NCBI RefSeq assembly: GCF_014648655.1
Contig: NZ_BMRN01000050.1
Coordinates: forward strand, 1-38,782
DNA length: 38,782 nt
Direction of reading: 5' to 3'
From: Streptomyces atratus
GTDB taxonomy: Bacteria; Actinomycetota; Actinomycetes; Streptomycetales; Streptomycetaceae
Shown: piece by piece, positions 1-7,248 of the stretch
Position numbering within the stretch: position 1 is the stretch's first letter
Layout: the number at the start of each line of letters is the position of its first letter
The notes under the pieces: generated by a model
The model's database searches: none
Told to the model about the DNA's origin: nothing
What the model saw: the letters and a program-made list of their open reading frames with translations, nothing else
Translations under genes and position numbers: made by a program

Positions 1-2
1 AC

Positions 3-71
3 TCCCGCCTCGGCCAGATCAGCCCGATCGCCTACGAACAACGATCAACTACGCTGGCCACCGCCGCATGA
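3..71 (+). mobile_element. C-terminus of IS3-family transposase OrfB (runs off the left edge)
   Basis: The reading frame from base 3 gives a 22-residue tail, beginning SRLGQISPIAYE and ending LATAA, followed by TGA. This is the typical C-terminus of the catalytic OrfB protein of IS3-family elements, where a 'LG.lSP..yE' motif lies near the end. Five bases after the stop an inverted repeat begins, as expected for the downstream end of such an element. The rest of the element lies outside the window. A matching element start in the same orientation is at the right edge. Confidence 0.8.
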
Positions 72-1295
72 CAACCGGTGTCCACGATCAAGGGGAAAGC
101 CCCGGTCATAGGGCCGCTTCACGAGGTTCAACGCGTGTTCGTCCACCGTGAGGACGGCCTCTCTGGCACGGTTCCACGTGATGTTGTAGGCGGAAGTGTC
201 GATGTAGTTGCCTGCCGCGTTCTGAAAAATCCGACCGTCGGGCGCCACACCGAAGCAGGCAATGTGATCGCGGAGCATCCTGACAAGGATGGGCGGGATA
301 GGGACAGGGCGGGTGGCCCTTGCCGCACGACGCTTCAATGAGTGGATCTCATGGACAGCGCCGTCGTCCGTCCAGTCCCTTCCCGCTGTGACAACCCCAC
401 CGTTGAGGTTGAGTAGCCCCCAACCGGTTACGGGAAGGCGACACTGGGACTTCTTGAGATGGATCACCTCCGCCGGACGCATCGCGGCGTAGTACATGCA
501 GGCGAAGAAGGCGTACAGGTGAGCTCCTCGTCCCGGCAGTTGGCGTATGACTTCCAGCAGCCGTGCGACCTGGTCGGGGTTCGGTACGCAGTCGGGATCG
601 ACTGCGTCGTCCACCTCGGGAGCCGTCCACCGCAGGCTGACGAGCGGGTTGTGGGTGAAGTACCCCTTCTCCACAGCCGCAGCGAAGACCTCGTTGATGG
701 CGGCCTTCTTCCGCTTCGTCGTCTTGGCTGCGGCGAAAGTCCCGTCCAGCTTCCGGCACAGTGCGTCGAGCCCTCGACGCAGCACATCAGGGTCCTCAAG
801 TTCACTGAGGGGCAGTGACTTGCGCTCAAGCCAAGCCAGCGCGGCCCCCCACTCTTCGCGAGGCTCGTGTACCCAGGCGTTCTTGTTGAGTGCCCACGAA
901 TACACCGCCCTGCGCAGCACACGGGGGTCGTGATAGACAACTCCCTTGTCCACGAAAGCAACGGTGATCGTGGCCAGAGCCTCGGCGATCGTGCGTCGGG
1001 TATTTCCGGGCGTGCGCTCCCAGCGTGTGTCCATGTACTCCCGGGCCACGGTGTACCAGGTGGTCCGCTGCCGCAACTCGCGCAGCTCGGATGCCGGCAG
1101 GCCCGTCTTTGGGTCGAACGGCTCGCCCTCACGTGCGGCGGTTATGAGCTTTGCCCTGCGACTCTCCGCGAGACCCTTGGTCAGGAAAGACTCGGATTTC
1201 TCGCGGCCATTGACCGTCCAACGCACATCGAATGCCTTGGCACGACCAGACCGCTCGCGTATCTCCCAGAATCTGACCTTGAAACTCAGTACCAT
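45..1295 (-). pseudogene. Tyrosine integrase of pSAM2/AICE type, C-terminus cut off by IS3 end
   Basis: This is a site-specific tyrosine recombinase, which would integrate and excise an actinomycete integrative element. An N-terminal SAM-like region covers about residues 75-215 and the catalytic domain starts near 240. The Box I arginine is visible in the motif AAMRPAEV (R273). Around residues 392-397 the sequence reads VKRPYD, the beginning of the usual 'RPYDLRH' box II. The last 19 or so residues are then encoded by the IS3 end (the inverted repeat at 77..98 is inside the frame). The second arginine, the box II histidines and the nucleophile tyrosine are therefore missing. The gene overlaps the upstream excisionase-like gene by 10 nt, the usual xis-int order. 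Recombinase activity is not expected. Confidence 0.85.
77..98. repeat. IS3-family terminal inverted repeat, left-edge copy
   Basis: These 22 bases (core TGTCCACGATCAAGGGGAAA) are the exact reverse complement of bases 38685..38706. They lie just after the transposase stop codon here and just before a transposase start at the other edge, so they are the two terminal repeats of the same kind of IS. The repeat may extend a few imperfect bases further outward (a GGGC run precedes both copies when read in the same orientation). Confidence 0.88.
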
Positions 1296-1483
1296 TCAGG
1301 CGTATCCCTTTCGCACGCTTCCCACCACGCATCAAAATCGGCGCGGCGGCAGCGCAGCTCTCCATTCGGCAGCTTGATCATCCGAGGTGCCATTCCTCGA
1401 GCCCGAAGGCGATAGAAGGCAGACGGGCTCATGCGGAGCTCCGCAAGAACTTCGGCAAGTTTGAGTGCAGGGGGACGTGGCAT
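1286..1483 (-). CDS. Small excisionase-like helix-turn-helix protein (Xis/AlpA type)
   Basis: This 65-residue protein starts MPRPPALKLAEVLAEL. It contains a winged-HTH core (EVLAEL...SPSAFYRLRARG), then a GELRCRRADFDAWW tail typical of the small DNA-binding excisionases encoded just upstream of actinomycete integrases. It would steer the integrase towards excision by binding the attachment site. Its stop overlaps the integrase start by 10 nt, so the two are co-transcribed. I chose ATG at 1483; an in-frame ATG three codons upstream (1492) is also possible. It looks intact, but its partner integrase is broken. Confidence 0.75.
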   Translation of the reverse strand: MPRPPALKLAEVLAELRMSPSAFYRLRARGMAPRMIKLPNGELRCRRADFDAWWEACERDTPEWY

Positions 1484-1495
1484 TGGAATCATCTC

Positions 1496-2152
1496 GTGCG
1501 AGTGGGGTGTGATTGACAGGCGCGACGGTGGACAAGCACCCGTTAGCACCCCGGCCCGAAAGGAAGAGGGCCTCCCATCCCAAAGCAAGGTGCTGTGATG
1601 TGTCCGCGTCGACCGCGATCTGTGAAACGGTGACTGCAGATCAGCGGGAGCCCACTGGTGGGAGCCCCTCCGTTCCTGCCTTGCATCTGCTCGCCGCATC
1701 ACCACGTTCGCGAGGCTCCACCGCCAAGCACAGCCGCTGCGAACCACTCAATGGTCTTCACGATCGCCGGTTTGCATAACCGGCGATCGTGGTCTATGTT
1801 GCGCCTGCGTTCGCACAGAACCCGACTCTCTGTGCCCGTTACAGCCCAGAGCCAGTAGGTCCTCAAGCATGCATTTCTCTCGATAGGCGAGCACTAAATG
1901 CGGCTCGCATCAAGAGCAGTGTCTTATAGATCAGCCGCACGTGGGCGATCCATCTACTGGGCTTGCCCAGGACGTAGACAGCAGGTGAGACCAGGCGAAA
2001 CCGCCGTAGGAATGACGTCGACAGATGGGAACTCCTCATCAGCTCACCCGATGGCCGTTAACCGGCCACTTAGCGCCGGGGTGTTGTACGTTGACATGGC
2101 CTCTGCACAGAGTTCCAGTCTTTCAAGACATTTCCTCGTCTGCCGTGAGCGA
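1496..2152. other. No convincing gene; only a perfect hairpin
   Basis: About 650 bases between the excisionase-like gene and the DUF6087-like gene. I find no frame with recognisable protein similarity, no tRNA and no obvious promoter. The only clear structure is the hairpin at 1759..1791. A weaker 6-bp stem (TGGCCG..CGGCCA) lies near 2050. The stretch presumably held the regulatory and attachment functions of the former integrative element. Confidence 0.5.
1759..1791. terminator. Perfect 14-bp hairpin, probable terminator or protein-binding palindrome
   Basis: CACGATCGCCGGTT is followed by the 5-base loop TGCAT and then its exact reverse complement. There is no T-run on either side, so as a terminator it would be of the stem-only kind often seen in Streptomyces. 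The perfect symmetry also fits a repressor or recombination site of the former element. It lies about 275 bases upstream of the excisionase-like gene. Confidence 0.55.
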
Positions 2153-2506
2153 ATGCCGAGTTGGGCAGATGGCGCGGACTCGCCTCGTCAGCCAGGACGA
2201 CGTCCGCCTCTTCCGAGCGGCCCCAAGGGCTCACACCGCATTCCGGAAGCGTCCCGCGTCATCCAGCGGTGGAACGGTTACGCGTGGGAGCTACACGAGT
2301 TCGCGGCCAACCTCGCTGCGGCTCAACGCCTCCTGCACCCTCGAGACGAGGAACCACCGACGACGGTAACCCCCGTCCCCAGCCACTCCAGGCCGGCCGG
2401 GCAGGCACCGAAAGCCCCGCCCAGGCGAGTGAGCCGCCGCTGCTACCGACTTTCGGTGTGCCCCGGACGACTGGGTAGGGTCGCGGTACCCGAGCAGGAG
2501 AGGTAG
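2153..2506 (+). CDS. Small DUF6087-like protein
   Basis: A 117-residue frame starting MPSWADGAD. Residues of about 30-65 (RVIQRWNGYAWELHEF, then NLAAAQRLLHP) resemble the conserved core of DUF6087, a short family of unknown function found mainly in Streptomyces and often near integrative elements. The remainder, rich in P, R and S, has no recognisable domain and may be read-through sequence. The frame ends 4 bases before the start of the cutA copy. The assignment is from memory of the family core, so it is tentative, and the gene could be a remnant. Confidence 0.42.
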   Translation: MPSWADGADSPRQPGRRPPLPSGPKGSHRIPEASRVIQRWNGYAWELHEFAANLAAAQRLLHPRDEEPPTTVTPVPSHSRPAGQAPKAPPRRVSRRCYRLSVCPGRLGRVAVPEQER

Positions 2507-2510
2507 TTGC

Positions 2511-2831
2511 ATGGCCAACGAGATTGTGATCGCGCAGACGACCAGCGACGACGAGGATCAAGCGAAGGCGCTGGCCTGGGGCGCGGTCGAGAGCAAGCTG
2601 GCAGCGGGCGTCCACATCGATGCGCCAATCACAGCCTTCTACTGGTGGAAGCAGAATGTCGAGACGGCGTAGGAGTGGCAGATCTCGTACATGACTACGA
2701 CGGACCGCCTCCCGGCACTGGAGGCGTGGTTGCACGAGAAGCACCCGTACGACGTCCCCCAGTGGATCACGCCGCCCGTGACCGGCAGGCCGGAGGCGTA
2801 CCTGTCCTGGGTTGTCGAGGAGACAGCATAG
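2511..2831 (+). pseudogene. cutA: Divalent-cation tolerance protein CutA, interrupted by one amber codon
   Basis: Translating from ATG at 2511 (preceded by AGGAGAGG) gives a 106-codon protein matching CutA, a small trimeric protein linked to copper tolerance. Visible family features are the N-terminal TTSDDEDQAKALA helix, the GVHIDAPITAFYWW strand (equivalent to 'aCv.i.p..s.Y.W'), EWQISYMTTTDRLPAL, and the C-terminal HPYDVPQWITPPVTG with the conserved PYD.P. Codon 54 (2670..2672) is TAG where the family has glutamate (ETA-E-EWQ). A single G-to-T change explains it. Everything after the stop remains in frame and conserved, so the mutation is recent. The cysteine often seen in the central strand is replaced. 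Confidence 0.82.
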
Positions 2832-2879
2832 GACTGAGTAGCGACGGGCCGGCCGTACGACGGCGTTCGCGTCCGGAGC

Positions 2880-3140
2880 GTGTCCGACGACCGGTTCACC
2901 GCCCACCTCCCGGGCCACACCGGTCGGGTTCTCATGGCCGCGTTCCTCGACGCCCCAGACCACCTGGCGTCGGCCGCGGCTGACGGCACCGTACGCCTCT
3001 GGTCGCTGACCGAACAGCGACAGCTCGCCAAAGTACGCGTCGACGCCTCGCTCCACTGCGCGGCCTGCAACCAAACCACCGGACACGTGGTCGTAGGCAG
3101 CGCGGCTGGCACCCTCGCGTTCTCCATCCGCCCCCACTGA
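2880..3140 (+). pseudogene. C-terminal fragment of a WD40-repeat protein
   Basis: An 86-residue frame carries one and a half WD40-type blades. The motif GHTGRVLMAAF...LASAAADGTVRLWSL is a canonical GH-to-'LW' blade, followed by a degenerate final blade ending in SIRPH. WD40 proteins in actinomycetes are usually several hundred residues long and fused to NB-ARC or kinase domains. Here only the last part remains, 48 bases after the cutA stop. The GTG at 2880 is only the first possible start in the surviving frame. It is a remnant, not a functional gene. Confidence 0.72.
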
Positions 3141-3165
3141 GCCACGCGAAGGAAGCCCGCACACC

Positions 3166-3372
3166 ATGACGCAGCCCGCCCCCGCCCCAGTCGTTGTCAG
3201 CAACGTCGCAGGATCCTTCGCCTGGGGTGTCCTGCACGACCGACACCCCACCCTGATCGAGCGCGTCCGCCAGGCCACCCACTACCCCCTCGAACCCGCA
3301 GCTTGCCCTGGACACCCTCCTACAGGAGATCACCGAGGACGGCGTGATTCTCCCCCTGCCTGACACCGAGCC
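3166..3372 (+). pseudogene. N-terminal fragment of an ARMT1/DUF89-like damage-control phosphatase
   Basis: From ATG at 3166 the frame reads MTQPAPAPVVVSNVAGSFAW, then VLHDRHPTLIERVRQA. This resembles the start of actinomycete ARMT1-type (DUF89) metal-dependent phosphatases. Near 3295 the similarity moves to another frame, which reads QLALDTLLQEITEDG to about 3372, so a frameshift has occurred. After that the family similarity ends. The catalytic domain is absent. The family call rests on the N-terminus only and is moderately uncertain. Confidence 0.5.
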
Positions 3373-3437
3373 CGGAGCGGACCAGTCTGGCCGCGCTGCT
3401 GCGCGAGGGCGCGGTACTGGTCATCATCACGCCGGTC

Positions 3438-3884
3438 GTGGAGCACACCGCTGAAGAACGGCGTCACATCGCGCTGGACGAGGACGAACTCGCGGCGCTC
3501 AACGACGGGTTCGAGCGCGTCGAGCGGCTCGACGCGGAGGGCTTGGCGGTGCTGGCCTTGCGCGGGCCAGCTGAGTCGTTCAGTGCGGAGGAGAAATTGC
3601 GGCCCGAGCCGCAGGCCGTCTTCGGTGCCGCGACGGTGGTCACCGACGCGTCCGGCCGGGTTCTGCTGAGCCGCGACATCCACCTGCGCCTGCGCCATCA
3701 CCGGTCGCATTGCACCAGCCTGTTGGTCTCCCACCGCCTCAGCGCGGTCCGTGACGCCGACCGGATCGTCGTCCTGACCGACGGCCGGATCACTGAGGAG
3801 GGCACTCACGATGCACTGCTACTCACCGGAGGCACGTACGCCCAACTGTTCGCCTTGCAGGCGAGCGGGTACCAGCAGGTGTAG
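3438..3884 (+). pseudogene. Chimeric frame: unknown segment joined to the C-terminus of an ABC exporter ATPase
   Basis: The last 60 or so residues (from about 3700) are the end of an ABC transporter ATP-binding domain of the exporter type. They show the H-loop motif LLVSHRLSAVRDADRIVVL, then DGRITEEGTHDALL and TYAQLFALQASGYQQV. Walker A, the signature and Walker B are all missing. The preceding 90 residues (EHTAEERRHIALDEDELAAL... to SGRVLLSRD) belong to a different protein that I do not recognise. The junction near 3695 appears to be a deletion or illegitimate fusion. It is open from a GTG at 3438 but unlikely to make a useful product. Confidence 0.6.
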
Positions 3885-3894
3885 CGCTCGGCTA

Positions 3895-4040
3895 CTTCAT
3901 CGGCTCCCTCGTGAAGAGGACCGCGGCTGTTCCAAGATCTCGATGGTCTGATGCTGTTCCCGGTTCTCCCGCCGCAGTCGGCGCAGTTCTTCCTTCTCGT
4001 CGCTGGTCAGCTCCCCTGCCCTCCCTCGAAGGAGTCCGTT
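3895..4040 (-). mobile_element. C-terminal remnant of an IS3-family OrfA, frameshifted
   Basis: Read on the minus strand, the segment encodes GELTSDEKEELRRLRRENRE then HQTIEILE, the leucine-zipper-like end of IS3-family OrfA. A one-base loss near 3930 then moves the frame, after which the expected ending resumes as AAVLFTREPMK-stop. No HTH part, OrfB or inverted repeat is present nearby. It directly abuts an IS1380 fragment on its upstream side. It is a decayed piece of a different IS3 element from the one at the window edges. Confidence 0.72.
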
Positions 4041-4084
4041 CCCTCTCCGCCCTGAAAGGCGGGGGTCCACGGAGGAATCCGATG

Positions 4085-4250
4085 ACGGGAGTGTGTACAA
4101 AGCCCGCCGACGTTTCTTGGCGGCAGCAAAGAACAGACGCAGGCGGAGATTCTTGGGTTCCCAGCAGCGGGAGTAGCCGGTCAGGGCGAGCATCGGCATC
4201 CACGCGAGGAGGTCAAGTGCGAGGGAGACGATCTCCAGCCAGATGCACCG
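4085..4250 (-). mobile_element. C-terminal remnant of an IS1380-family transposase
   Basis: The minus-strand frame reads IWLEIVSLALDLLAWMPML, then ALTGYSRCWEPKNLRLRLFF. This is the characteristic C-terminal end of IS1380-type DDE transposases ('W.e.v.la.dLLaW...L...g.a..wEpK.LRlRLf'). Its 5' side is fused directly to the truncated SDR gene at about 4251, in one continuous reading frame, and its 3' side runs into the IS3 OrfA remnant. The catalytic part is gone. The element probably inserted into the SDR gene and then lost most of its length. Confidence 0.7.
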
Positions 4251-4439
4251 CGGCGCGCACCGAGTCGCGTCGGAGACGTCGGCGGTGAAGCCGCGCAGCG
4301 GGGCGGGGGCGCCGCTCGGGTCGAGGCCGAGGAAGGCGACGTCCGCGCCCCGCTCGGCGAGCAACGTGGCGGTGGCCAGGCCTATGCCGGACGCGCCTCC
4401 GGTGACGAGGGCGGTGAAGCCGTGGAGTTCGGTGGTCAT
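4251..4439 (-). pseudogene. N-terminal fragment of an SDR oxidoreductase, interrupted by IS1380 debris
   Basis: ATG at 4439 opens a Rossmann-fold short-chain dehydrogenase: MTTELHGFTALVTGGASGIG with the TGxxxGIG cofactor loop, then an acidic strand end (AFLGLDPSG) suggesting NAD binding. Only about 60 residues remain before the frame runs into IS1380 sequence. The catalytic Ser-Tyr-Lys is lost. It lies 4 bases inside the end of the L-fuconate dehydratase frame. In sugar-acid clusters of this kind an SDR at this position would be a fucose or deoxy-fuconate dehydrogenase (inference from context). Confidence 0.75.
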
Positions 4440-5792
4440 GCACGGGCCTTTGGGTTCGACGCTTCCAGGTCGGCGGCCCAGAAGACACCGTCGGGATAGC
4501 GGTAGGTGTCGAGGCTCGACTGCCTCATGGTGGCGGAGAAGCCGGGCTCGCCGGGGGCCCGGTAGTGGCCTCGGTCGATCACGGCCGGGGCGAGGAAGTG
4601 CTGGTGGAGGTGGTCGACGTACTCGATGACCCGGTCGTCGGTGGGGCCGGATAGGGCCACGTAGTCGAACATCGACAGGTGCTGGACGAGTTCGCACAGG
4701 CCGACGCCGCCGGCGTGCGGGCAGACCGGGATGCCGAACTTCGCGGCGAGCAGCAGGATCGCCAGGTTCTCGTTGACGCCGGCCACGCGGTCGGAATCCA
4801 GCTGGAGGACGTCGATCGCACCGGCCTGAAGCAGCTGCTTGAAGACGATACGGTTCTGCACGTGCTCGCCGGTGACGACCTTGATGGGGTGGACGCCGCG
4901 CCGGACGGCGGCGTGACCGGGGATGTCGTTGGGGCTGGTGGGCTCCTCGATCCAGTACGGGTCGTACTCGGCGAGGGCGTTCGTCCAGGTGATCACCTCG
5001 GCCACGTCCCAGCACTGGTTGGCGTCGATCGCCATCCGGATGTCCGGGCCGATGGCGGCGCGCGCGGTGCCGCAGCGGCGGATGTCGTCCTGGAGGTCGG
5101 CCCCGACCTTGAGCTTGATCTGGGTGAAGCCGTCGGCGACGGCCTCCCGGGCGAGCCGGGTCAGCTTCTCGTCGGAGTGGCCGAGCCAGCCGGGAGAGGT
5201 GGTGTATGCGGGATAGCCGCGTCGCAGCAGGTCGGTGGCACGCTCACGCGCGCCCTGCTTGCCCTTGGTCAGCAGGTCCAGCGCCTCGTCCAGGGTCAGG
5301 GCGTCACCGATGTACCGGATGCCGACCGGGGAAACGAGACACTGAGGGTCCGCGTCGGCGAGGAGCTGCCACAGAGGCTTGCCCTCCCGCTTGGCGGCCA
5401 GGTCCCACACCGCGTTGACGACAGCTCCGATCGCCATGTGCATCACGCCCTTCTCCGGACCAAGCCAGCGCAACTGGCTGTCGCCGATGAGCGTGTGAGA
5501 GGGCGCCAGGGTCGGCGGTGAGTTCGGCGACCGACCGGCCGACGACGTACGGGGCCAGGGCGTCGATCGCGGCGACCTGGACATCGTTGCCTCGGCCGAT
5601 GGTGAAGGTGAACCCGTGGCCCTCGTGGCCGCCCGCCGCGGAGGTGCGCAGGACGACGTAGGCGGCGGAGTAGTCGGGGTCGGGGTTCATGGCGTCGGAC
5701 CCGTCCAGTTCCCGCGAGGTGGGGAAGCGGATGTCGTAGGTGTCGACGGCGGTGATCCGCGCTGCGATTGCGGACAACTCGGTGCCTTTCAC
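4436..5792 (-). pseudogene. fucD: L-fuconate dehydratase (enolase superfamily), one frameshift
   Basis: This enzyme dehydrates L-fuconate to 2-keto-3-deoxy-L-fuconate. The N-terminal capping domain starts with GTG at 5792 (VKGTELSAIAARITAVDTYD) and reads to about 5500. There a one-base surplus shifts the frame, and the remainder runs from HTLIGDSQLRW to the stop at 4436. The barrel shows the family catalytic residues: the KxK pair in FTQIKLKVG, the first metal aspartate in MAIDANQCWD, the glutamate in WIEEPTSPND, the second in VTGEHVQNR, and the acid/base histidine in VCPHAGGVGLCE. Apart from the shift the protein is complete and well conserved. It overlaps the upstream FAH-type gene by 4 nt (GTGA). 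A sequencing error could mimic the frameshift, but its neighbours on both sides are broken too. Confidence 0.82.
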
Positions 5793-6102
5793 GCGTTGAT
5801 GAAGGTCTGGCTCTGGTTGCCGAGGCCGTCGATGGTCAGCTCGACGGTGTCGCCCGTGCGCAGGTAGGGGGTGCCGGGCAGGCCGAGGGCCACGCCCGCC
5901 GGGGTGCCGGTGTTGATGACGTCGCCGGGCCTGAGGACCATATACTGGCTCAGGTACCAGACCAGGTAGGCGACGTTGAAGATCACGTTCTTGGTGTAGC
6001 CGTGCTGGCGCGTCTCGCCGTTGACAGCGAGGCGCAGGCCGAGTGCCTGCGGGTCACGAACCTCGTCGGGGGTGACGAGCCAGGGGCCGAGCGGGTTAAA
6101 GG
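5789..6102 (-). pseudogene. FAH-family hydrolase, N-terminus deleted
   Basis: Only the C-terminal 100 or so residues of a fumarylacetoacetate-hydrolase-fold enzyme remain. From about 6100 the frame reads NPLGPWLVTPDEVRDPQALG, LRLAVNGETRQ, then the hallmark metal-site region DVINTGTPAGVALG and the end NQSQTFINA. The N-terminal half, with most metal ligands, has been replaced by an IS3 fragment on the opposite strand. It overlaps fucD by 4 nt. In L-fucose catabolism an FAH-family hydrolase cleaves 2,4-diketo-3-deoxy-L-fuconate, which fits the neighbours (pathway knowledge plus inference). Confidence 0.8.
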
Positions 6103-6248
6103 CTTTGTGGCAGCGCGAGCGAGATCAACGTCCTTATCAAGTAGGCGAGTTGATACATCACTCCGATGCCGGGTCGCAGTACACATCGTTCGCACTCGCC
6201 GAGCACCTGGACCGGGCAGGCATCGCCGCGTCCATCGGATCGGTCGGC
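6103..6248 (+). mobile_element. Internal fragment of IS3-family OrfB
   Basis: The + frame reads ALWQRERDQRPYQVGELIHH, then SDAGSQYTSFALAEHLDRAG and IAASIGSVG. This is the stretch around the second catalytic aspartate (HSDAGSQYTS) of IS3-type integrase-core transposases. Similarity stops abruptly at about 6248, where the family would continue 'D.yDNAlaES'. The start abuts the truncated FAH gene. The family matches the IS3 tail at the left edge, so the two may be pieces of the same type of element. Confidence 0.75.
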
Positions 6249-6438
6249 GGTGTTGCCCTATCCGCAGGCGCCTGTCCACTGGCTGTCCACCGGGACGGGG
6301 TCTCGCCCTCATCGCGCGCCCAAGAGCTTCCCGGCCGCACCTCGGCACAGAGGACCTTGTCGGCAACCAACGACCCATCACATGCGCGAAAAGCCTTCGG
6401 GCGCGACAACGGGTCTCTCCGGCTCCCCTCGGGCCCGA
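6249..6438. other. Unassigned spacer between IS3 fragment and GntR gene
   Basis: No frame on either strand gives a family I recognise. The + frame continuing the IS3 fragment is non-conserved after GSVG. The sequence is probably the residue of a deletion between the FAH gene and the regulator. Confidence 0.4.
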
Positions 6439-7161
6439 TCAGCCGTTCGGGGACCAGTCCAGGAGCTTGACCTGGCCGACCTTGAGCAGGTGCTCGCGCA
6501 TCGCCGCGGTCGCGGCCTCGGGGTCGCCGTCCCTGATCGCTGCGGCGATGCGGCGGTGCTGGGCGAGCGAGACGGCCGGGCGGCCTGGCTGGCGGAGTGA
6601 TTCGAGGCGGCTCTCGGTGATCTGGGGGCTGATCCGCCTCATCAGGTCCGCAAGCAGCGAACTACGGGCCGCGGTCGCCACGGCGGCGTGGAAGCGGGCG
6701 TCCTCGTCGAGGCCGTATTCGCCGCGGGCGATCGCCTCCTCCATCGCGTCCAGGATTTCATCGAGGACCGCCAGGTCGGCCTTGGTACGGCGGGCTGCCG
6801 CGAGGGCGGCGAGCTTGGTCTCCATGGCCTCGCGGGCTTCCATGACGTCCGGCAGGCGCCGTTTGCGGTCCAGGAGTTCCTCCATCGACTCCAGGTCGAG
6901 GTGGTCGCGGCGGAGGTAGGCGCCGCCGCCATGGCGGACCTCGATCAGGCCTTGGACCTCCAGGGCGACCAGGGCTTCGCGGACGGAGGTGCGGCTGATG
7001 CGCAGGCGTTCGGCGAGTTCGCGTTCGCCGGGGAGGCGGTCGCCTGCGACGAGCTTCGCCTCGGCGACGTGACGGCGGAGCTGCTCGGCTACCTGCTCAT
7101 AGCGGCGCAGGCGCGGCATGGGGCTCAGTGCCCCTGTGCCCGCTGTTTCGATCTCGTCCAC
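6439..7161 (-). CDS. FadR-type GntR transcriptional regulator
   Basis: This 240-residue regulator has an N-terminal winged HTH (about residues 20-85: RYEQVAEQLRRHV, GDRLPGERELAERLRISRTS, VREALVALEVQGLIEVRHGG) and a C-terminal all-helical FCD ligand-binding domain (about 100-230), with the metal-type DEDARFHAAV and the closing AQHRRIAAAIRDGD motif. An internal ATG 14 codons in (MPRLRRYEQV) may be the real start. It is transcribed away from the CoA-transferase gene, and a TGGTCTAACCA operator lies in the shared promoter region. It heads the decayed fucD-FAH-SDR cluster on the same strand, so it may once have controlled sugar-acid genes. It may now control the CoA-transferase operon (inference). 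It looks intact. Confidence 0.87.
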   Translation of the reverse strand: MDEIETAGTGALSPMPRLRRYEQVAEQLRRHVAEAKLVAGDRLPGERELAERLRISRTSVREALVALEVQGLIEVRHGGGAYLRRDHLDLESMEELLDRKRRLPDVMEAREAMETKLAALAAARRTKADLAVLDEILDAMEEAIARGEYGLDEDARFHAAVATAARSSLLADLMRRISPQITESRLESLRQPGRPAVSLAQHRRIAAAIRDGDPEAATAAMREHLLKVGQVKLLDWSPNG

Positions 7162-7215
7162 CCGAACCCCCTTGACATCACCCTCAACCTACGTGGACTC
7201 TACCCGATGGAGCAA

Positions 7216-7234
7216 TGGTCTAGTGGTCTAACCA
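7216..7234. promoter_or_regulatory. Candidate GntR operator, TGGTCTA repeat plus TGGTnnnACCA palindrome
   Basis: Bases 7224..7234 read TGGTCTAACCA, an exact TGGT-N3-ACCA palindrome as bound by FadR/PdhR-type regulators. An extra direct half-site TGGTCTA lies immediately upstream (7216..7222). The site lies 54 bases from the regulator start and 14 bases before the CoA-transferase start, so binding would block the latter. A TTGACA hexamer at 7172..7177 could be the -35 of the CoA-transferase promoter, but no good -10 is visible. Confidence 0.65.
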
Positions 7235-7248
7235 ATTTTGGAGTTCTG

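Noticed and set aside
2045..2070. TGGCCG..CGGCCA palindrome as a terminator or operator
   Set aside because: Only a 6-bp stem and no nearby gene end to serve; expected by chance at this GC content.
7172..7177. TTGACA as a promoter -35 for the CoA-transferase operon
   Set aside because: No acceptable -10 hexamer at 16-19 bases; mentioned only as a possibility under the operator.
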